A stretch of 64,000 bases of DNA from Pandoraea commovens (GTDB lineage Bacteria; Pseudomonadota; Gammaproteobacteria; Burkholderiales; Burkholderiaceae): NCBI RefSeq assembly GCF_902459615.1, contig NZ_CABPSA010000003.1, positions 310,001 through 374,000 on the forward strand. Direction: 5' to 3'. A program made the translations under genes and the position numbers. Below, in pieces: positions 16,838-25,420 of the stretch; the first letter of the stretch is position 1; every line of letters begins with the position of its first letter. The notes beneath the pieces were generated by a model, which had not been told where the DNA came from, ran no database searches, and saw nothing but the letters and a program-made list of their open reading frames with translations.

Positions 16838-17650
16838 ATGAGAATTGCATTCATCGGCGGCGGCAACATGGCCAATGCCCTGATCGGCGGACTCGTCAAG
16901 CGCGGCACGGCACCGCGCGACATTCTCGCGATCGACGTCAACGAATCGACCCGTGAGGGCCTGGTCAAGCAGCACGGCATCGACACCGCCAGCGCGCCGA
17001 ACGACCGCCTGCGCGACTTCGACACGCTCGTACTGGCCGTCAAACCGCAAGTGCTCAAGGATGTCGCACAAGCGCTTCAGCCGCATCTGAACGGCCAGTT
17101 GGTCATCAGCATCGCAGCGGGCATCCGCGCGTCCGATCTGGCCCGCTGGCTCGGCGGCCACAACCAGATCGTGCGCTGCATGCCGAACACGCCTGCGCTG
17201 ATCGGCAAAGGCATCACCGGTCTAATCGCGCTCTCCGGCGTGGATTCGGATCAGCGCAAGCGTGCGGAAAGCGTGCTGAGCGCCGCTGGTGAAATCGTGT
17301 GGGTCGACAAGGAGAGCCAGCTCGACGCCGTCACTGCCATCTCCGGCAGCGGCCCGGCCTACGTGTTCTATTTCATCGAAGCGCTGGAGCAGGCGGCGCA
17401 CGAGCTGGGCTTCACGCCCGAGCAGGGTCGTCAGCTTGCCATCGCGACGTTCACGGGCGCGTCGCAACTCGCGGCCGACTCCACCGAACCGGCCAGCGTG
17501 CTGCGTGAGCGCGTGACGTCCAAGGGCGGCACCACCTTCGCAGCCCTCACCTCGTTCGAGAATGACGCAATCAAGGCCGCCATCGTACGCGGCGTGAAGG
17601 CCGCCAACGCCCGCGCCAAGGAACTCGGCGACGAACTGGGCGATGCCTGA
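16838..17650 (+). CDS. proC: Pyrroline-5-carboxylate reductase
   Basis: A 270-aa enzyme of proline synthesis reducing 1-pyrroline-5-carboxylate with NAD(P)H. The N-terminal Rossmann motif is IAFIGGGNMANALIGGL, the middle contains RCMPNTPALIGKGITG, and the C-terminal dimerisation domain carries the family signature AISGSGPAYVFYFIEALE. ATG 16838 is preferred over 16832 because AAGGA lies 5 bp upstream. Probably co-transcribed with yggS. Confidence 0.95.
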   Translation: MRIAFIGGGNMANALIGGLVKRGTAPRDILAIDVNESTREGLVKQHGIDTASAPNDRLRDFDTLVLAVKPQVLKDVAQALQPHLNGQLVISIAAGIRASDLARWLGGHNQIVRCMPNTPALIGKGITGLIALSGVDSDQRKRAESVLSAAGEIVWVDKESQLDAVTAISGSGPAYVFYFIEALEQAAHELGFTPEQGRQLAIATFTGASQLAADSTEPASVLRERVTSKGGTTFAALTSFENDAIKAAIVRGVKAANARAKELGDELGDA

Positions 17651-17718
17651 TGGCATGCAGGCGATGTACCTGCGATGGGCCGCGTGGCCATCTCAGCGTC
17701 GCCTGAGTACGATCCGCA

Positions 17719-17747
17719 CGCCGGTATCGCACAACGCGATACCGGCG
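17719..17747 (+). terminator. Strong hairpin downstream of proC
   Basis: CGCCGGTATCGC (17719-17730), loop ACAAC, GCGATACCGGCG (17736-17747): a perfect 12-bp stem. There is no U-tract, so it may act as an RNA-stabilising 3' hairpin or a non-canonical terminator. Confidence 0.55.
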
Positions 17748-17821
17748 TGAGCGTTTCCTAGAAGTCTTCGGCCTGGGACGACGGCCACACTGCCAGCGTC
17801 ACAACGTCATGCCGAAGGCCA

Positions 17822-18790
17822 ATGCCTCACTTTCGACAGACGCCGGACGACACGTTTGAGACGTCCGTACCGTCCCCACGCCGCAAATTCCTCACCGGGG
17901 CGACGGCCATCTCCGCCGCGCTTACCGCATCTCCATGGACGCTGCATGCCAGCGGCTCCCTCCCTTGCACGCCGTCGAGCTACAACATCGATACGTCGAT
18001 CGCTTCGCCCAATCAAGCGCCTCGCATCCGTACGCTGGTGCTGCACTACACCGCGGTGAATCTGGCCCGGGCGCTGGAAATCCTGACCGACCCCAATCGA
18101 AAGGTCGCCGTGAGTTCGCATTACCTTGTCCCGGACGCCGCGGGTGAAGACGGTCGCTTTACCGTCTTTAATCTCGTCCCGGAATCGCATCTCGCTCACC
18201 ACGCGGGGGTGAGTTGGTGGTTGGGGGAGCGCCTGCTCAATGGTTCCTCGATTGGCGTCGAAATCGTCAATCCGGGGTTCCCGGCAAGCGATAACCGAAC
18301 GCCACTCGAGCGACGGCAATGGTACGAATATCCGGAGGCTCAGGTGGCCGTCGTCGCGGAACTGGTCGCGAATATCGTGCGGCGCTATCAGATCGCACCG
18401 GATCGGATCGTCGGACACGCCGACATTGCCCCGGGACGCAAGACCGATCCCGGCCCTTTGTTTCCGTGGAAAGATCTGCACGTTAAGTACGGCATCGGCG
18501 CGTGGCCGGACGCCGACACAGTGGACTGGTATGTGGGACGTCGACCGTTTACCGGGAACATCGCTGCACTACAGGCCAAGTTGCGAGAGTACGGCTATGA
18601 CACGCCGCAAACCGGTGAGCTGGACACGGCAACGCGCAACGTGATCGAGTCGTTCCAGATGCATTTCTGCGCGTCGGCGCGCTACGATGGGGAACCCGAT
18701 CCGCCAACGGTGGCGGTACTCGACGCACTGCTCGAGAAGTATCGAAACCGGCCCAGACCGTGCGAGGCGGGAGCGCGCGAAGCCGCGTGA
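17822..18790 (+). CDS. Exported N-acetylmuramoyl-L-alanine amidase (AmiD/AmpD family) with peptidoglycan-binding domain
   Basis: A 322-aa Amidase_2 enzyme. The N-terminus has a twin-arginine-type signal (SPRRKFLTGA then a hydrophobic stretch to about residue 45). Zinc ligands are suggested by LVLHYTAVN (His75), and GHADIAPGRKTDPG; a C-terminal peptidoglycan-binding helical domain follows (LQAKLREYGYDTPQTGELD onward). It would cleave the amide between MurNAc and the stem peptide in the periplasm. Flanked by proC and, convergently, ubiA. The C-terminus (residues 305-322) is Ala/Arg-rich and unstructured. Confidence 0.9.
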   Translation: MPHFRQTPDDTFETSVPSPRRKFLTGATAISAALTASPWTLHASGSLPCTPSSYNIDTSIASPNQAPRIRTLVLHYTAVNLARALEILTDPNRKVAVSSHYLVPDAAGEDGRFTVFNLVPESHLAHHAGVSWWLGERLLNGSSIGVEIVNPGFPASDNRTPLERRQWYEYPEAQVAVVAELVANIVRRYQIAPDRIVGHADIAPGRKTDPGPLFPWKDLHVKYGIGAWPDADTVDWYVGRRPFTGNIAALQAKLREYGYDTPQTGELDTATRNVIESFQMHFCASARYDGEPDPPTVAVLDALLEKYRNRPRPCEAGAREAA

Positions 18791-18836
18791 CACCGCGTGA
18801 GATCGCGATGCGAAGAACGAGGAACGAGAACGAGAC

Positions 18837-18867
18837 ATGAAAACGGCGAATCACGCGCCGTTTTCAT
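18837..18867. terminator. Bidirectional terminator between the amidase and ubiA
   Basis: ATGAAAACGGCG (18837-18848) and CGCCGTTTTCAT (18856-18867) form a perfect 12-bp stem with a 7-nt loop. The A-run on one arm and the T-run on the other allow it to act on both converging transcripts. Confidence 0.75.
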
Positions 18868-18887
18868 TCTCGCGCCGACCGGATGGC

Positions 18888-19754
18888 TTACGCCGTCAGC
18901 AAATAGTGCCCGGCGATACCGGCAAAGACCGCAGCACCGAGCCAGTTGTTGTGACGGAACGCGGCGAAGCAAGGCATGCGCTCGCGGCCACGAATGAGGA
19001 AGTAGTGATAGATGGCGAAGCTGACGGCTACCGCCATGCCCAGCCAGAACGGCCAGCCAAAGCCGAGGTACACGCCCACGCCTGCCTGAATGCCCAGCGC
19101 GCCCACGTAGCAGAGCATGACGGCGATCACGTCGAAGCGTCCGAACGTGATGGCCGACGTCTTGATGCCGATCTTCAGATCGTCGTCGCGATCGACCATC
19201 GCATATTCCGTGTCGTAAGCGAGCGACCAGAACACGTTCGAGAGCAGCAGCACCCATGCGAGCACCGGCACCTGATCCTGCACGGCAGCGAACGCCATCG
19301 GAATGCCGAAGCCGAACGCTACGCCGAGATAGGCCTGCGGCAACGCGAAAAAGCGCTTGGTGTACGGATACGTGCCCGCCACGAACAATGCCGGAATCGA
19401 CATCCACTTGGTCAGAGCGTTGAGCGGCAGGATCAGCAAGAAGCTCACGAGGGCGAGCGTGGCGGCCACGGCCACCGCCTCCCAGGCGCGAATGCGTCCC
19501 GACGTAATCGGACGCTCTTTCGTACGTTTGACGAATTTATCGAAGTCGCGGTCGGCGTAATCGTTGATGGCACAACCCGCCGAGCGCATCAGAAACGTGC
19601 CGAGCGTGAAGATCACGATCAGCAGCGGATCGGGATGTCCGTTCGATGCGATCCATAGTGCGCAAAGCGTCGGCCAAAGCAGCAGCACGGTGCCGATCGG
19701 CTTGTCGAGGCGAACGAGTCGGAAATACAGCGGAAGACGTTGAGCGAGCAACAT
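18888..19754 (-). CDS. ubiA: 4-hydroxybenzoate polyprenyltransferase
   Basis: A 288-aa integral membrane prenyltransferase of ubiquinone synthesis, attaching the polyprenyl tail to 4-hydroxybenzoate. The two Mg-pyrophosphate-binding aspartate motifs are visible: NDYADRDFD (about residues 64-72) and [12 protein letters not shown] (about 184-195), set among about eight to nine hydrophobic helices. Length matches E. coli UbiA (290 aa). Monocistronic on this strand, next to the ftr operon. Confidence 0.95.
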   Translation of the reverse strand: MLLAQRLPLYFRLVRLDKPIGTVLLLWPTLCALWIASNGHPDPLLIVIFTLGTFLMRSAGCAINDYADRDFDKFVKRTKERPITSGRIRAWEAVAVAATLALVSFLLILPLNALTKWMSIPALFVAGTYPYTKRFFALPQAYLGVAFGFGIPMAFAAVQDQVPVLAWVLLLSNVFWSLAYDTEYAMVDRDDDLKIGIKTSAITFGRFDVIAVMLCYVGALGIQAGVGVYLGFGWPFWLGMAVAVSFAIYHYFLIRGRERMPCFAAFRHNNWLGAAVFAGIAGHYLLTA

Positions 19755-19870
19755 GGGCGGGCGTCACACAGGAAGACTTGTGGCGCTATTGTAGGCCACG
19801 GGCCGAAGGCTCGCCAATTGGCGTTCCGGCCCCTGCGATTCGTTCGGGTGGCGCCAGCCGCTCCGGATCG

Positions 19871-21265
19871 TTACCAGATCCAGAACATCAGCAGCCAGAG
19901 CCAGTTGACGAGCGCGAGCGCCGCCACGATGCCGGCCATGCCCGCCAGACGCCGCACCATCGACGTCGCATGACGTCCGGTCACGCGCCAACCCAGCCAC
20001 AGGCTCCACAACGTGGTCACGGCGAGGATGGTGGCGCGCACGTCGTTCGCCCAGTAGATCGGCAGGTGTTCGGCACGCAGCAGGCTGACCGTCGTCGCCG
20101 ACAAGCCGATGAACACGCCCGCACCGGCAATCGGAATCAGCGACTGCACCAGATGATTGAAGCGCGACGTCTGCCACGCGCCCATCGCCCGGTTGGCCAG
20201 AGCGAAAATCAGCGTGAACGCCAGCCCCAGCACGAGACCGTTGCCGAGAATGTAGGTCACGACCATGCCGCCGTCGAGCCAGCTGAAAACGTCGCTCTGT
20301 TCGGGGTAATTGGTGAAGACGAACCACGGCGCATTCGTCTCGAACGGCCACATGATGCCGCGGTCGATCAGCCACGTCGCCAGTTCCGTCTTGGTCGCGA
20401 CGAACCACGGGTTCACCGTCCAGTGGAATGCGCCGATGGCCACACCGAGCAGACCGAAATTGACCAGCACGCTATCCCAGACGCTGTTGTTCTCCGTCGC
20501 GCCGTACTTCACGATCTCTTCGCTGGGCGAGCGGCCCGTGAGTTCGATGGCGTCGCGATGCCCGGCGCAGCGGCCGCACATATGGCACTGCGCACCGCCC
20601 TTCATATTGCGCAGCGGCACGAGCGGCGCGCAATTGATCGGGATGATCTTGTGACCCTTGGTGTTGTACGACCGACGCCAGGCGTCTTCGTTGACCTTGA
20701 AGTGGAACGGTGCAAGACGCGCCAGCAGTGCGAACACGCCGTTGACCGGGCACAGATACTTGCACCACACGCGCTTGTCGCGTCCGTAGAAATAACCGAT
20801 CACCATCGCGCCGATGGTCGAGCCGCCGAGCACCAGCAACACCGCCTTCGGATACTGGTAGACGCTGACCATCTGGCCATACAGCGTGGTCCCGGCGAAG
20901 GCGACGAACGGCCAGCCGCCCCAGCGCATCCAGCGCGGGATCGCGCGGCCCCGGCCGTGTCGGCTTGCGAATTCGGAGAGTGTGCCTTCCGGACACAGGA
21001 CACCGCACCACACGCGCCCCATCAGCACCATGCTCAGCAGCACGAACGGCCACCAGATGCCCCAGAAGGTGAACTGCGCGAAAACGGTGAGGTTGTTGAG
21101 GATGTGCGCCGTCTCGTCAGGCAACGGCATGAGGACAGGCACGCAGATCAGGAACGCATAGACCAGCACGATGACCCACTGCACGCCACGTATCAACTTG
21201 CCGTGGCGTTGCATCAAGAGGCCCAGTCGGGCCAGTCGGTTCGGGACAGTGATGGCGATGCTCAT
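19871..21265 (-). CDS. ftrD: Membrane ferredoxin-like 4Fe-4S protein FtrD
   Basis: A 464-aa polytopic membrane protein with several helices and cysteine clusters typical of NosR/RdxA-type electron carriers: CGVLCPEGTLSEF, CKYLCPVNGVF and CHMCGRC (truncated third cluster). In the ferrous-iron importer FtrABCD of Bordetella and Burkholderia the D component is proposed to take electrons released when FtrB-bound Fe2+ is oxidised for transport. Last gene of the ftrABCD operon; the gap to ftrC is 148 bp. The C-terminal half is a second helical bundle with no known motif. Confidence 0.88.
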   Translation of the reverse strand: MSIAITVPNRLARLGLLMQRHGKLIRGVQWVIVLVYAFLICVPVLMPLPDETAHILNNLTVFAQFTFWGIWWPFVLLSMVLMGRVWCGVLCPEGTLSEFASRHGRGRAIPRWMRWGGWPFVAFAGTTLYGQMVSVYQYPKAVLLVLGGSTIGAMVIGYFYGRDKRVWCKYLCPVNGVFALLARLAPFHFKVNEDAWRRSYNTKGHKIIPINCAPLVPLRNMKGGAQCHMCGRCAGHRDAIELTGRSPSEEIVKYGATENNSVWDSVLVNFGLLGVAIGAFHWTVNPWFVATKTELATWLIDRGIMWPFETNAPWFVFTNYPEQSDVFSWLDGGMVVTYILGNGLVLGLAFTLIFALANRAMGAWQTSRFNHLVQSLIPIAGAGVFIGLSATTVSLLRAEHLPIYWANDVRATILAVTTLWSLWLGWRVTGRHATSMVRRLAGMAGIVAALALVNWLWLLMFWIW

Positions 21266-21413
21266 GCGTAGCTCTTGCTCGGGTCTTGCGTCGGGGGATT
21301 ACCTTTGCGGATTGACGGATCTCATGTGCGGCGTGTCCGTTCAGTCCGGTGCTGCTTCAATGTGCACTCACGTGCATCACCGGGAGGAATGCCACCCGGC
21401 TTGCACCGCCCGC

Positions 21414-22253
21414 TTACGCGGGCTTCACCTGCTTGGCCGACGGTGCGCCTGTCCGCTTGAGCAGCACCCACATGAACAGCCAATACACCGCATACACCAA
21501 CAGATTCATGCCGGACGGATGCGCGCGATAGCCAGTCAGTGTAGCCACGAGGCTGCCGAACGGGCTGGCGTCATCCAGAATCGCGGAAGTATCCCACAGT
21601 TGGTCGACCAACGTCGGTACAAGCTCCAGCGAGATCAGGCGATCGAGCCCCGACTCCAGCAAACCGGCTGCGAGGAACAGCAGCATGATTTCGGTGACGC
21701 GGAAGAACAGACGCCACGAAAAGATCTTGCCGCCCAGTTGCAGCAACCAGAACGTGACGAGCGCCAGCGCGAAGCCGATAGCCACGGCGAGCCACATCGA
21801 CATCGGCACGTTGCCGCCCTGGCCGAAGCCCAGACCGTAAAGGAAGATGGCGGTTTCGCTGCCTTCGCGGGCAATGGCCAGCGCGACGAGCACCAGCACG
21901 CCCCACCAGGTGCCCTGATCGTGATTCTTCTGCAGCGACGATTCCATGTCGCGCTTGAGCGTTCGCCCGTTGCGCTTCATCCAGAAAACCATCTGCACGA
22001 TCAGCACGCAGGCCACGAGCACCATGGCCGTCTGGAAGTAATCCTGCGCGTCGCCCGAAAGCACTTCGGTGAAGCCGACGAGCGCGGCGCCCAGACCGAC
22101 CGCTGCGGCGATGCCGAGCACGACCCCCGCCCACAGATAGGGCAGGCCGCGCTTCGCACCGTGATCCGGGTTGGCCAGCCAGGCATGCAGAATCCCGACC
22201 ACCAACAATGCCTCGACGCTTTCGCGCCAGACGATGAACATGACCTGACCCAT
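21414..22253 (-). CDS. ftrC: FTR1-family iron permease FtrC
   Basis: A 279-aa, seven-helix iron permease. Both REXXE iron-binding motifs of the FTR1/EfeU family are present: RESVE near residue 10 (FIVWRESVEALL) and REGSE in the fourth helix (AREGSETAIFLYG). It moves oxidised iron across the inner membrane. AAAGGA about 9 bp upstream supports ATG 22253. Lies 66 bp after ftrB. Confidence 0.93.
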   Translation of the reverse strand: MGQVMFIVWRESVEALLVVGILHAWLANPDHGAKRGLPYLWAGVVLGIAAAVGLGAALVGFTEVLSGDAQDYFQTAMVLVACVLIVQMVFWMKRNGRTLKRDMESSLQKNHDQGTWWGVLVLVALAIAREGSETAIFLYGLGFGQGGNVPMSMWLAVAIGFALALVTFWLLQLGGKIFSWRLFFRVTEIMLLFLAAGLLESGLDRLISLELVPTLVDQLWDTSAILDDASPFGSLVATLTGYRAHPSGMNLLVYAVYWLFMWVLLKRTGAPSAKQVKPA

Positions 22254-22319
22254 CGTGTGATTCCTTTTGTAATGCGTGTACTACCGTATGACTGAAACGA
22301 CAACGTTCCGCTTGCCGGC

Positions 22320-22676
22320 TTACTTGGCGACGATCACGCCTTGCGCCTGCTGGTGGAAGTCATCGAAAAACTTGTACTCGCCCGGTTGCAACGGGGCGAT
22401 CACGACGAACGACTGCGCGCCGGGTGCGAGCACCTTTTCCTTGCGCAGTTGCAGACTTTCAAACTCGACGGCATTCGTCCCGGTGTTGTGCACCTCGATC
22501 TTGATGCGCTTGCCGGCCGGCACTTCGATACGTGCCGGATTGAGTTTGCCGTTGTTCATTTCCAGCTTAAAGGTGGGCAGGTCGTCGGCACGCGCGGTTT
22601 GCGCTGCGCCCAGTCCGAACAAGGTCACCACCACGGCCGCCATCGTGGCCAGCAGGCGCGCGATGCGCTGATTCAT
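22320..22676 (-). CDS. ftrB: Periplasmic cupredoxin FtrB
   Basis: A 118-aa secreted protein: an N-terminal signal peptide (MNQRIARLLATMAAVVVTLF ..., likely cut after ARA near residue 30) and a small cupredoxin-like beta-sandwich (IEVPAGKRIKIEVHNTG, KFFDDFHQQAQGVIV). In FtrABCD it is proposed to oxidise Fe2+ delivered by FtrA. Strong ribosome site (GGAGCAGAAGG directly before the ATG). Confidence 0.9.
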   Translation of the reverse strand: MNQRIARLLATMAAVVVTLFGLGAAQTARADDLPTFKLEMNNGKLNPARIEVPAGKRIKIEVHNTGTNAVEFESLQLRKEKVLAPGAQSFVVIAPLQPGEYKFFDDFHQQAQGVIVAK

Positions 22677-22696
22677 CCTTCTGCTCCAAATGAAAA

Positions 22697-22722
22697 CAGC
22701 GCTGGTCGGCTGACCAACGCTG
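22697..22722 (-). other. Intercistronic hairpin between ftrA and ftrB
   Basis: CAGCGcTGGTC-ggct-GACCAaCGCTG forms a 10-bp stem with one C-A mismatch. There is no U-tract, so it more likely protects the ftrA mRNA 3' end or tunes the ftrA to ftrB ratio than terminates. Functional role is inference. Confidence 0.45.
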
Positions 22723-22739
22723 CATCAGGTTATCCCGGC

Positions 22740-23363
22740 TTAGTAGCCGCCCTTCTTGCCAATACCCGAGAACGTGAAATCGACCGTCTTCGTGATCGGC
22801 TTGAACCACGGACCCACGCCGGTTTCCTTGTCGACGTGACGGCCGAAGCACCACGGGCCCATGCCGCCATGTGCTGCGTGCGCACCGGCTGCCGGCGTGC
22901 CGCCCATCTTGCAACCGAACTCTTGCAGCGTGCCCGGTGCGTTCACGACCATCGTCAGCTGATACTTGCCGATGCCCGTCAGCTTCACGTTGTCGCCGTA
23001 GTGCGGACCGTCGCTCGCGACCATCGGCATCATCAGACCTTCAACCGCTGCGCCGTCCGGCGTCTTGCCGTCCGCCTTCATCTTCTGAAGCTTGTACGTG
23101 ATTTCCAGACCCGGGATCCAGTCGCCTTCGGCGTAACCGTTCGGGTTGTTCTTGATCGCGTGAATATCGGCTTCCAGGTGGATGTCCGACTTCGCGGCGT
23201 CGCGCATCATGCCGGCCGGTTCCATCGTGATCGGCTGGAGGTACACGGTGTTGATTTCCATGCCCGCTGTATTGAGCGGTTTGCCGATCGGGAATTCGGC
23301 GGCCTGAGCCATAGTGGCCGCACCGGCAAGCAGCACCGCTGCCACGAGGGATTTCACGCGCAT
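22740..23363 (-). CDS. ftrA: Periplasmic iron-binding protein FtrA (P19/Tp34 family)
   Basis: A 207-aa secreted protein: signal peptide MRVKSLVAAVLLAGAATMAQ with probable cleavage after AQA, then the P19 fold with metal-ligand methionines and histidines (TVYLQPITMEPAGMM, SDIHLEADIHA). P19 proteins bind Cu and Fe at a dimer interface and feed the Ftr permease. The gene is first in ftrABCD. ATG 23363 has GGAGTG 5-10 bp upstream; a longer in-frame start at 23402 lacks similarity. The C-terminal region is Gly/His-rich. Confidence 0.92.
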   Translation of the reverse strand: MRVKSLVAAVLLAGAATMAQAAEFPIGKPLNTAGMEINTVYLQPITMEPAGMMRDAAKSDIHLEADIHAIKNNPNGYAEGDWIPGLEITYKLQKMKADGKTPDGAAVEGLMMPMVASDGPHYGDNVKLTGIGKYQLTMVVNAPGTLQEFGCKMGGTPAAGAHAAHGGMGPWCFGRHVDKETGVGPWFKPITKTVDFTFSGIGKKGGY

Positions 23364-23393
23364 ACACACTCCAATGTTTTGTCGAGAAGTTAA

Positions 23394-23408
23394 TGCAAAC
23401 AATTCTCA
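23394..23408 (-). promoter_or_regulatory. Fur-box-like site upstream of ftrA
   Basis: TGAGAAT-T-GTTTGCA (read on the minus strand) matches the 7-1-7 Fur inverted-repeat consensus TGATAAT-N-ATTATCA at about 10 of 14 positions. It lies 31 bp before the ftrA start in an AT-rich promoter region. Iron repression of ftrABCD is known in relatives; the site call is by eye. Confidence 0.5.
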
Positions 23409-23641
23409 ATAAGTTTAGCACTATCGCCACAGGCAGACAAACCGGCGATGTCAAGGAAACTCGGGGAGAAACGGGAAAAATGGGGGAATTTTGAGGCTTG
23501 CGTAAGCCCCGGCGGGGGTGCCCGGCGATTCTTAGCATCCGGTTACGGAAAATTACCTAACGCCCCGGTGACGGACCGATCTGCCACGCGGCCGACACCA
23601 TAACCGTCGATTGTTAGGAAAGAATTAGGGACGGAAGTCGC

Positions 23642-24103
23642 TCAGGGCAGCACCCCACCCCGATCGATCTTGCGCGCGAGCACCACCGATGTCGTGGTCC
23701 GGGTCACGCCGTCGATCTCGCCAATGATGTCGAGCAAGGCGTCGAGCTGATCGGCCGACGCGGCATGCAGCCACGCCACGTAGTCGAACTCGCCGCTCAC
23801 GGAACACAGCAGATGGATCTCGGGCATCTTGTTGAGGCGTCGCAGCACGTCGCGCCCCGAGCGCGGCTGGACGCTGATGCTCACGCAGGCTTGCAGCCCG
23901 CCGCCAATGGCGTCCTGCCCCAGGCGCACCGTATAACCGGCGATCACGCCAGCCTGCTCCAGCCGACCGAGCCGGGCGACCACCGTGGTGCGCGCCACGC
24001 CCAAACGTCGCGCCAGATTCGCCGTGCTCTCACGAGCATTCACTCGCAGCAGCGCGAGCAGATTTCGGTCGAGTTCGTCGAGCGCCGTAGCGGAGAGCGT
24101 CAT
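23642..24103 (-). CDS. Lrp/AsnC family transcriptional regulator
   Basis: A 153-aa feast/famine regulator: N-terminal helix-turn-helix (LDRNLLALLRVNARESTANL, ARRLGVARTTVVARLGRLE) and a C-terminal RAM effector domain (VSISVQPRSGRDVLRRL, CSVSGEFDYVAWL). GGAGAGG 4-10 bp upstream supports ATG 24103. It faces the amino-acid ABC transporter operon across a 513-bp gap, which could be a target (inference). The ligand is not predictable. Confidence 0.92.
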   Translation of the reverse strand: MTLSATALDELDRNLLALLRVNARESTANLARRLGVARTTVVARLGRLEQAGVIAGYTVRLGQDAIGGGLQACVSISVQPRSGRDVLRRLNKMPEIHLLCSVSGEFDYVAWLHAASADQLDALLDIIGEIDGVTRTTTSVVLARKIDRGGVLP

Positions 24104-24433
24104 CGGGCCTCTCCAGGACAGCGACCAGCGGGCAGCACGAGCGGTTTTCTCTCTGTCATGGTTGTGATATCGAGCGGGACGTACGGGCAGTGAACCGTCA
24201 AACGACGATCGATCCGCGTTTTCGGCGATGCGAGATTATAGAGCGCTGGCGCAGTGCAATGCGGCACCCCTGCCCGCTTGTCCCGCAATGCCGCCCTCCA
24301 TGTTCACATCAAGAGATACGATGACAAGGGTTTCAGTGCGCCCGCCATCAACCCGACGTTGAGGGCACTTCACGCAACCCGCGACGCCCCGCCACACCGT
24401 CTAAAACCGGCTTTAACCCTTGTCCTATCAAGG

Positions 24434-24497
24434 CAATAGCCAAGGGTATCCCCCCAAGGGATTGCTATTGACAACGCCGATGGGCGATGCGCAAAAT
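24434..24497 (+). promoter_or_regulatory. Promoter with inverted repeat ahead of the amino-acid ABC transporter
   Basis: TTGACA (24468-24473), 18 bp, CAAAAT (24492-24497). Overlapping the -35 is an inverted repeat CAATAGC (24434-24440) / GCTATTG (24464-24470), inside which CAAGGG is repeated at 24441 and 24455. This suggests an operator. The rest of 24104-24616 holds no convincing gene; the 5' leader to the first start codon is about 110 nt. Confidence 0.55.
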
Positions 24498-24616
24498 CAC
24501 ATCACTTATATGACGACGTACAAGAAAGACCCACCACGGCTGCTGCGGAAGTCATAACCGCAACGATAGCTGCCTGGCGCGTCGGCCCCGAACGTCACCG
24601 GAGACAGGCGTTTGCC

Positions 24617-25420
24617 ATGCATTTTTCGTTGAATTTCGCCCCACTGGTTCCTTACTGGCCGGTTTTCCTTGAAGGCGCGTGGCTCACGCTGAAGATGACC
24701 GTCTTCTCGGTCGTAATCGGCACCGTGCTGGGCACGCTGGTCGCTTTCGCCAAACGCAGTCCCAACCGTCTGCTCTCGCGTGTGTGCGGCATCTATATCG
24801 AGTCGGTCCGCAATACGCCGTTCCTCGTTCAGATCTTCCTGCTCTACTTCGGTCTCGCCAGCATCGGTGTGCACTTGCCGACATTCACGGCGTCGGTGCT
24901 CGCCATGGTGATCAACATCGGCGCTTATGCAGCCGAGATCATTCGCGCCGGTCTCGAATCGGTGCCGCGCGGTCAGATCGAAGCAGCCGAGTGCCTGGGG
25001 CTCTCGAAGTGGCGCATTGCGTGGCACGTGATGCTTCAGCCGTCCATCGAGAAGGTGTACCCGTCGCTCACGACCCAGTTCATTCTGATGATGCAGGCGT
25101 CGGCCATTGCGTCGCAGATCTCCGCAGAAGAACTCACCGCCGTCGCGAATACGGTGCAATCGGACACGTTCCGCTCGCTTGAGACTTACATCGTCGTGGC
25201 TGCGCTCTATCTGGCGCTGTCGCTGCTCGTGAAGCTCGTGGCGTGGGCGGCGGGCGAATACTTCTTCAAGCGCCGCCGCACCGTGCGACGCGCCGCCGCG
25301 CAAACCGCTCAGGCCGCACGTCGCCGCGCTGCCGCCTCGCGTGCAGCAGGGGCTGCCAGCGCAGCTCAGAACGCCTCCGGTACGTCCGCTGGCAACACCG
25401 CGCAACGGAGCGCTTCATGA
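24617..25420 (+). CDS. Amino-acid ABC transporter permease (HisM/GlnP family)
   Basis: A 267-aa inner-membrane permease of the polar amino-acid uptake family. The family pattern is clear: YIESVRNTPFLVQIFLLYFG and the EAA-loop contact segment AYAAEIIRAGLESVPRGQIE. An unusual Arg/Ala-rich C-terminal tail (about residues 215-267, with RRRTVRRAAAQTAQAARRR) follows the last helix and is absent from typical members. First of four genes; its stop overlaps the next start by ATGA. Confidence 0.92.
   Translation: MHFSLNFAPLVPYWPVFLEGAWLTLKMTVFSVVIGTVLGTLVAFAKRSPNRLLSRVCGIYIESVRNTPFLVQIFLLYFGLASIGVHLPTFTASVLAMVINIGAYAAEIIRAGLESVPRGQIEAAECLGLSKWRIAWHVMLQPSIEKVYPSLTTQFILMMQASAIASQISAEELTAVANTVQSDTFRSLETYIVVAALYLALSLLVKLVAWAAGEYFFKRRRTVRRAAAQTAQAARRRAAASRAAGAASAAQNASGTSAGNTAQRSAS

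Noticed and set aside
19646-21271. 541-codon open frame on the plus strand opposite ftrD
   Set aside because: Shadow with Arg/His/Gln-rich content; ftrD has cysteine clusters and operon context.
24254-24439. 61-codon open frame in the Lrp-ABC gap
   Set aside because: No ribosome site, no protein-like pattern.
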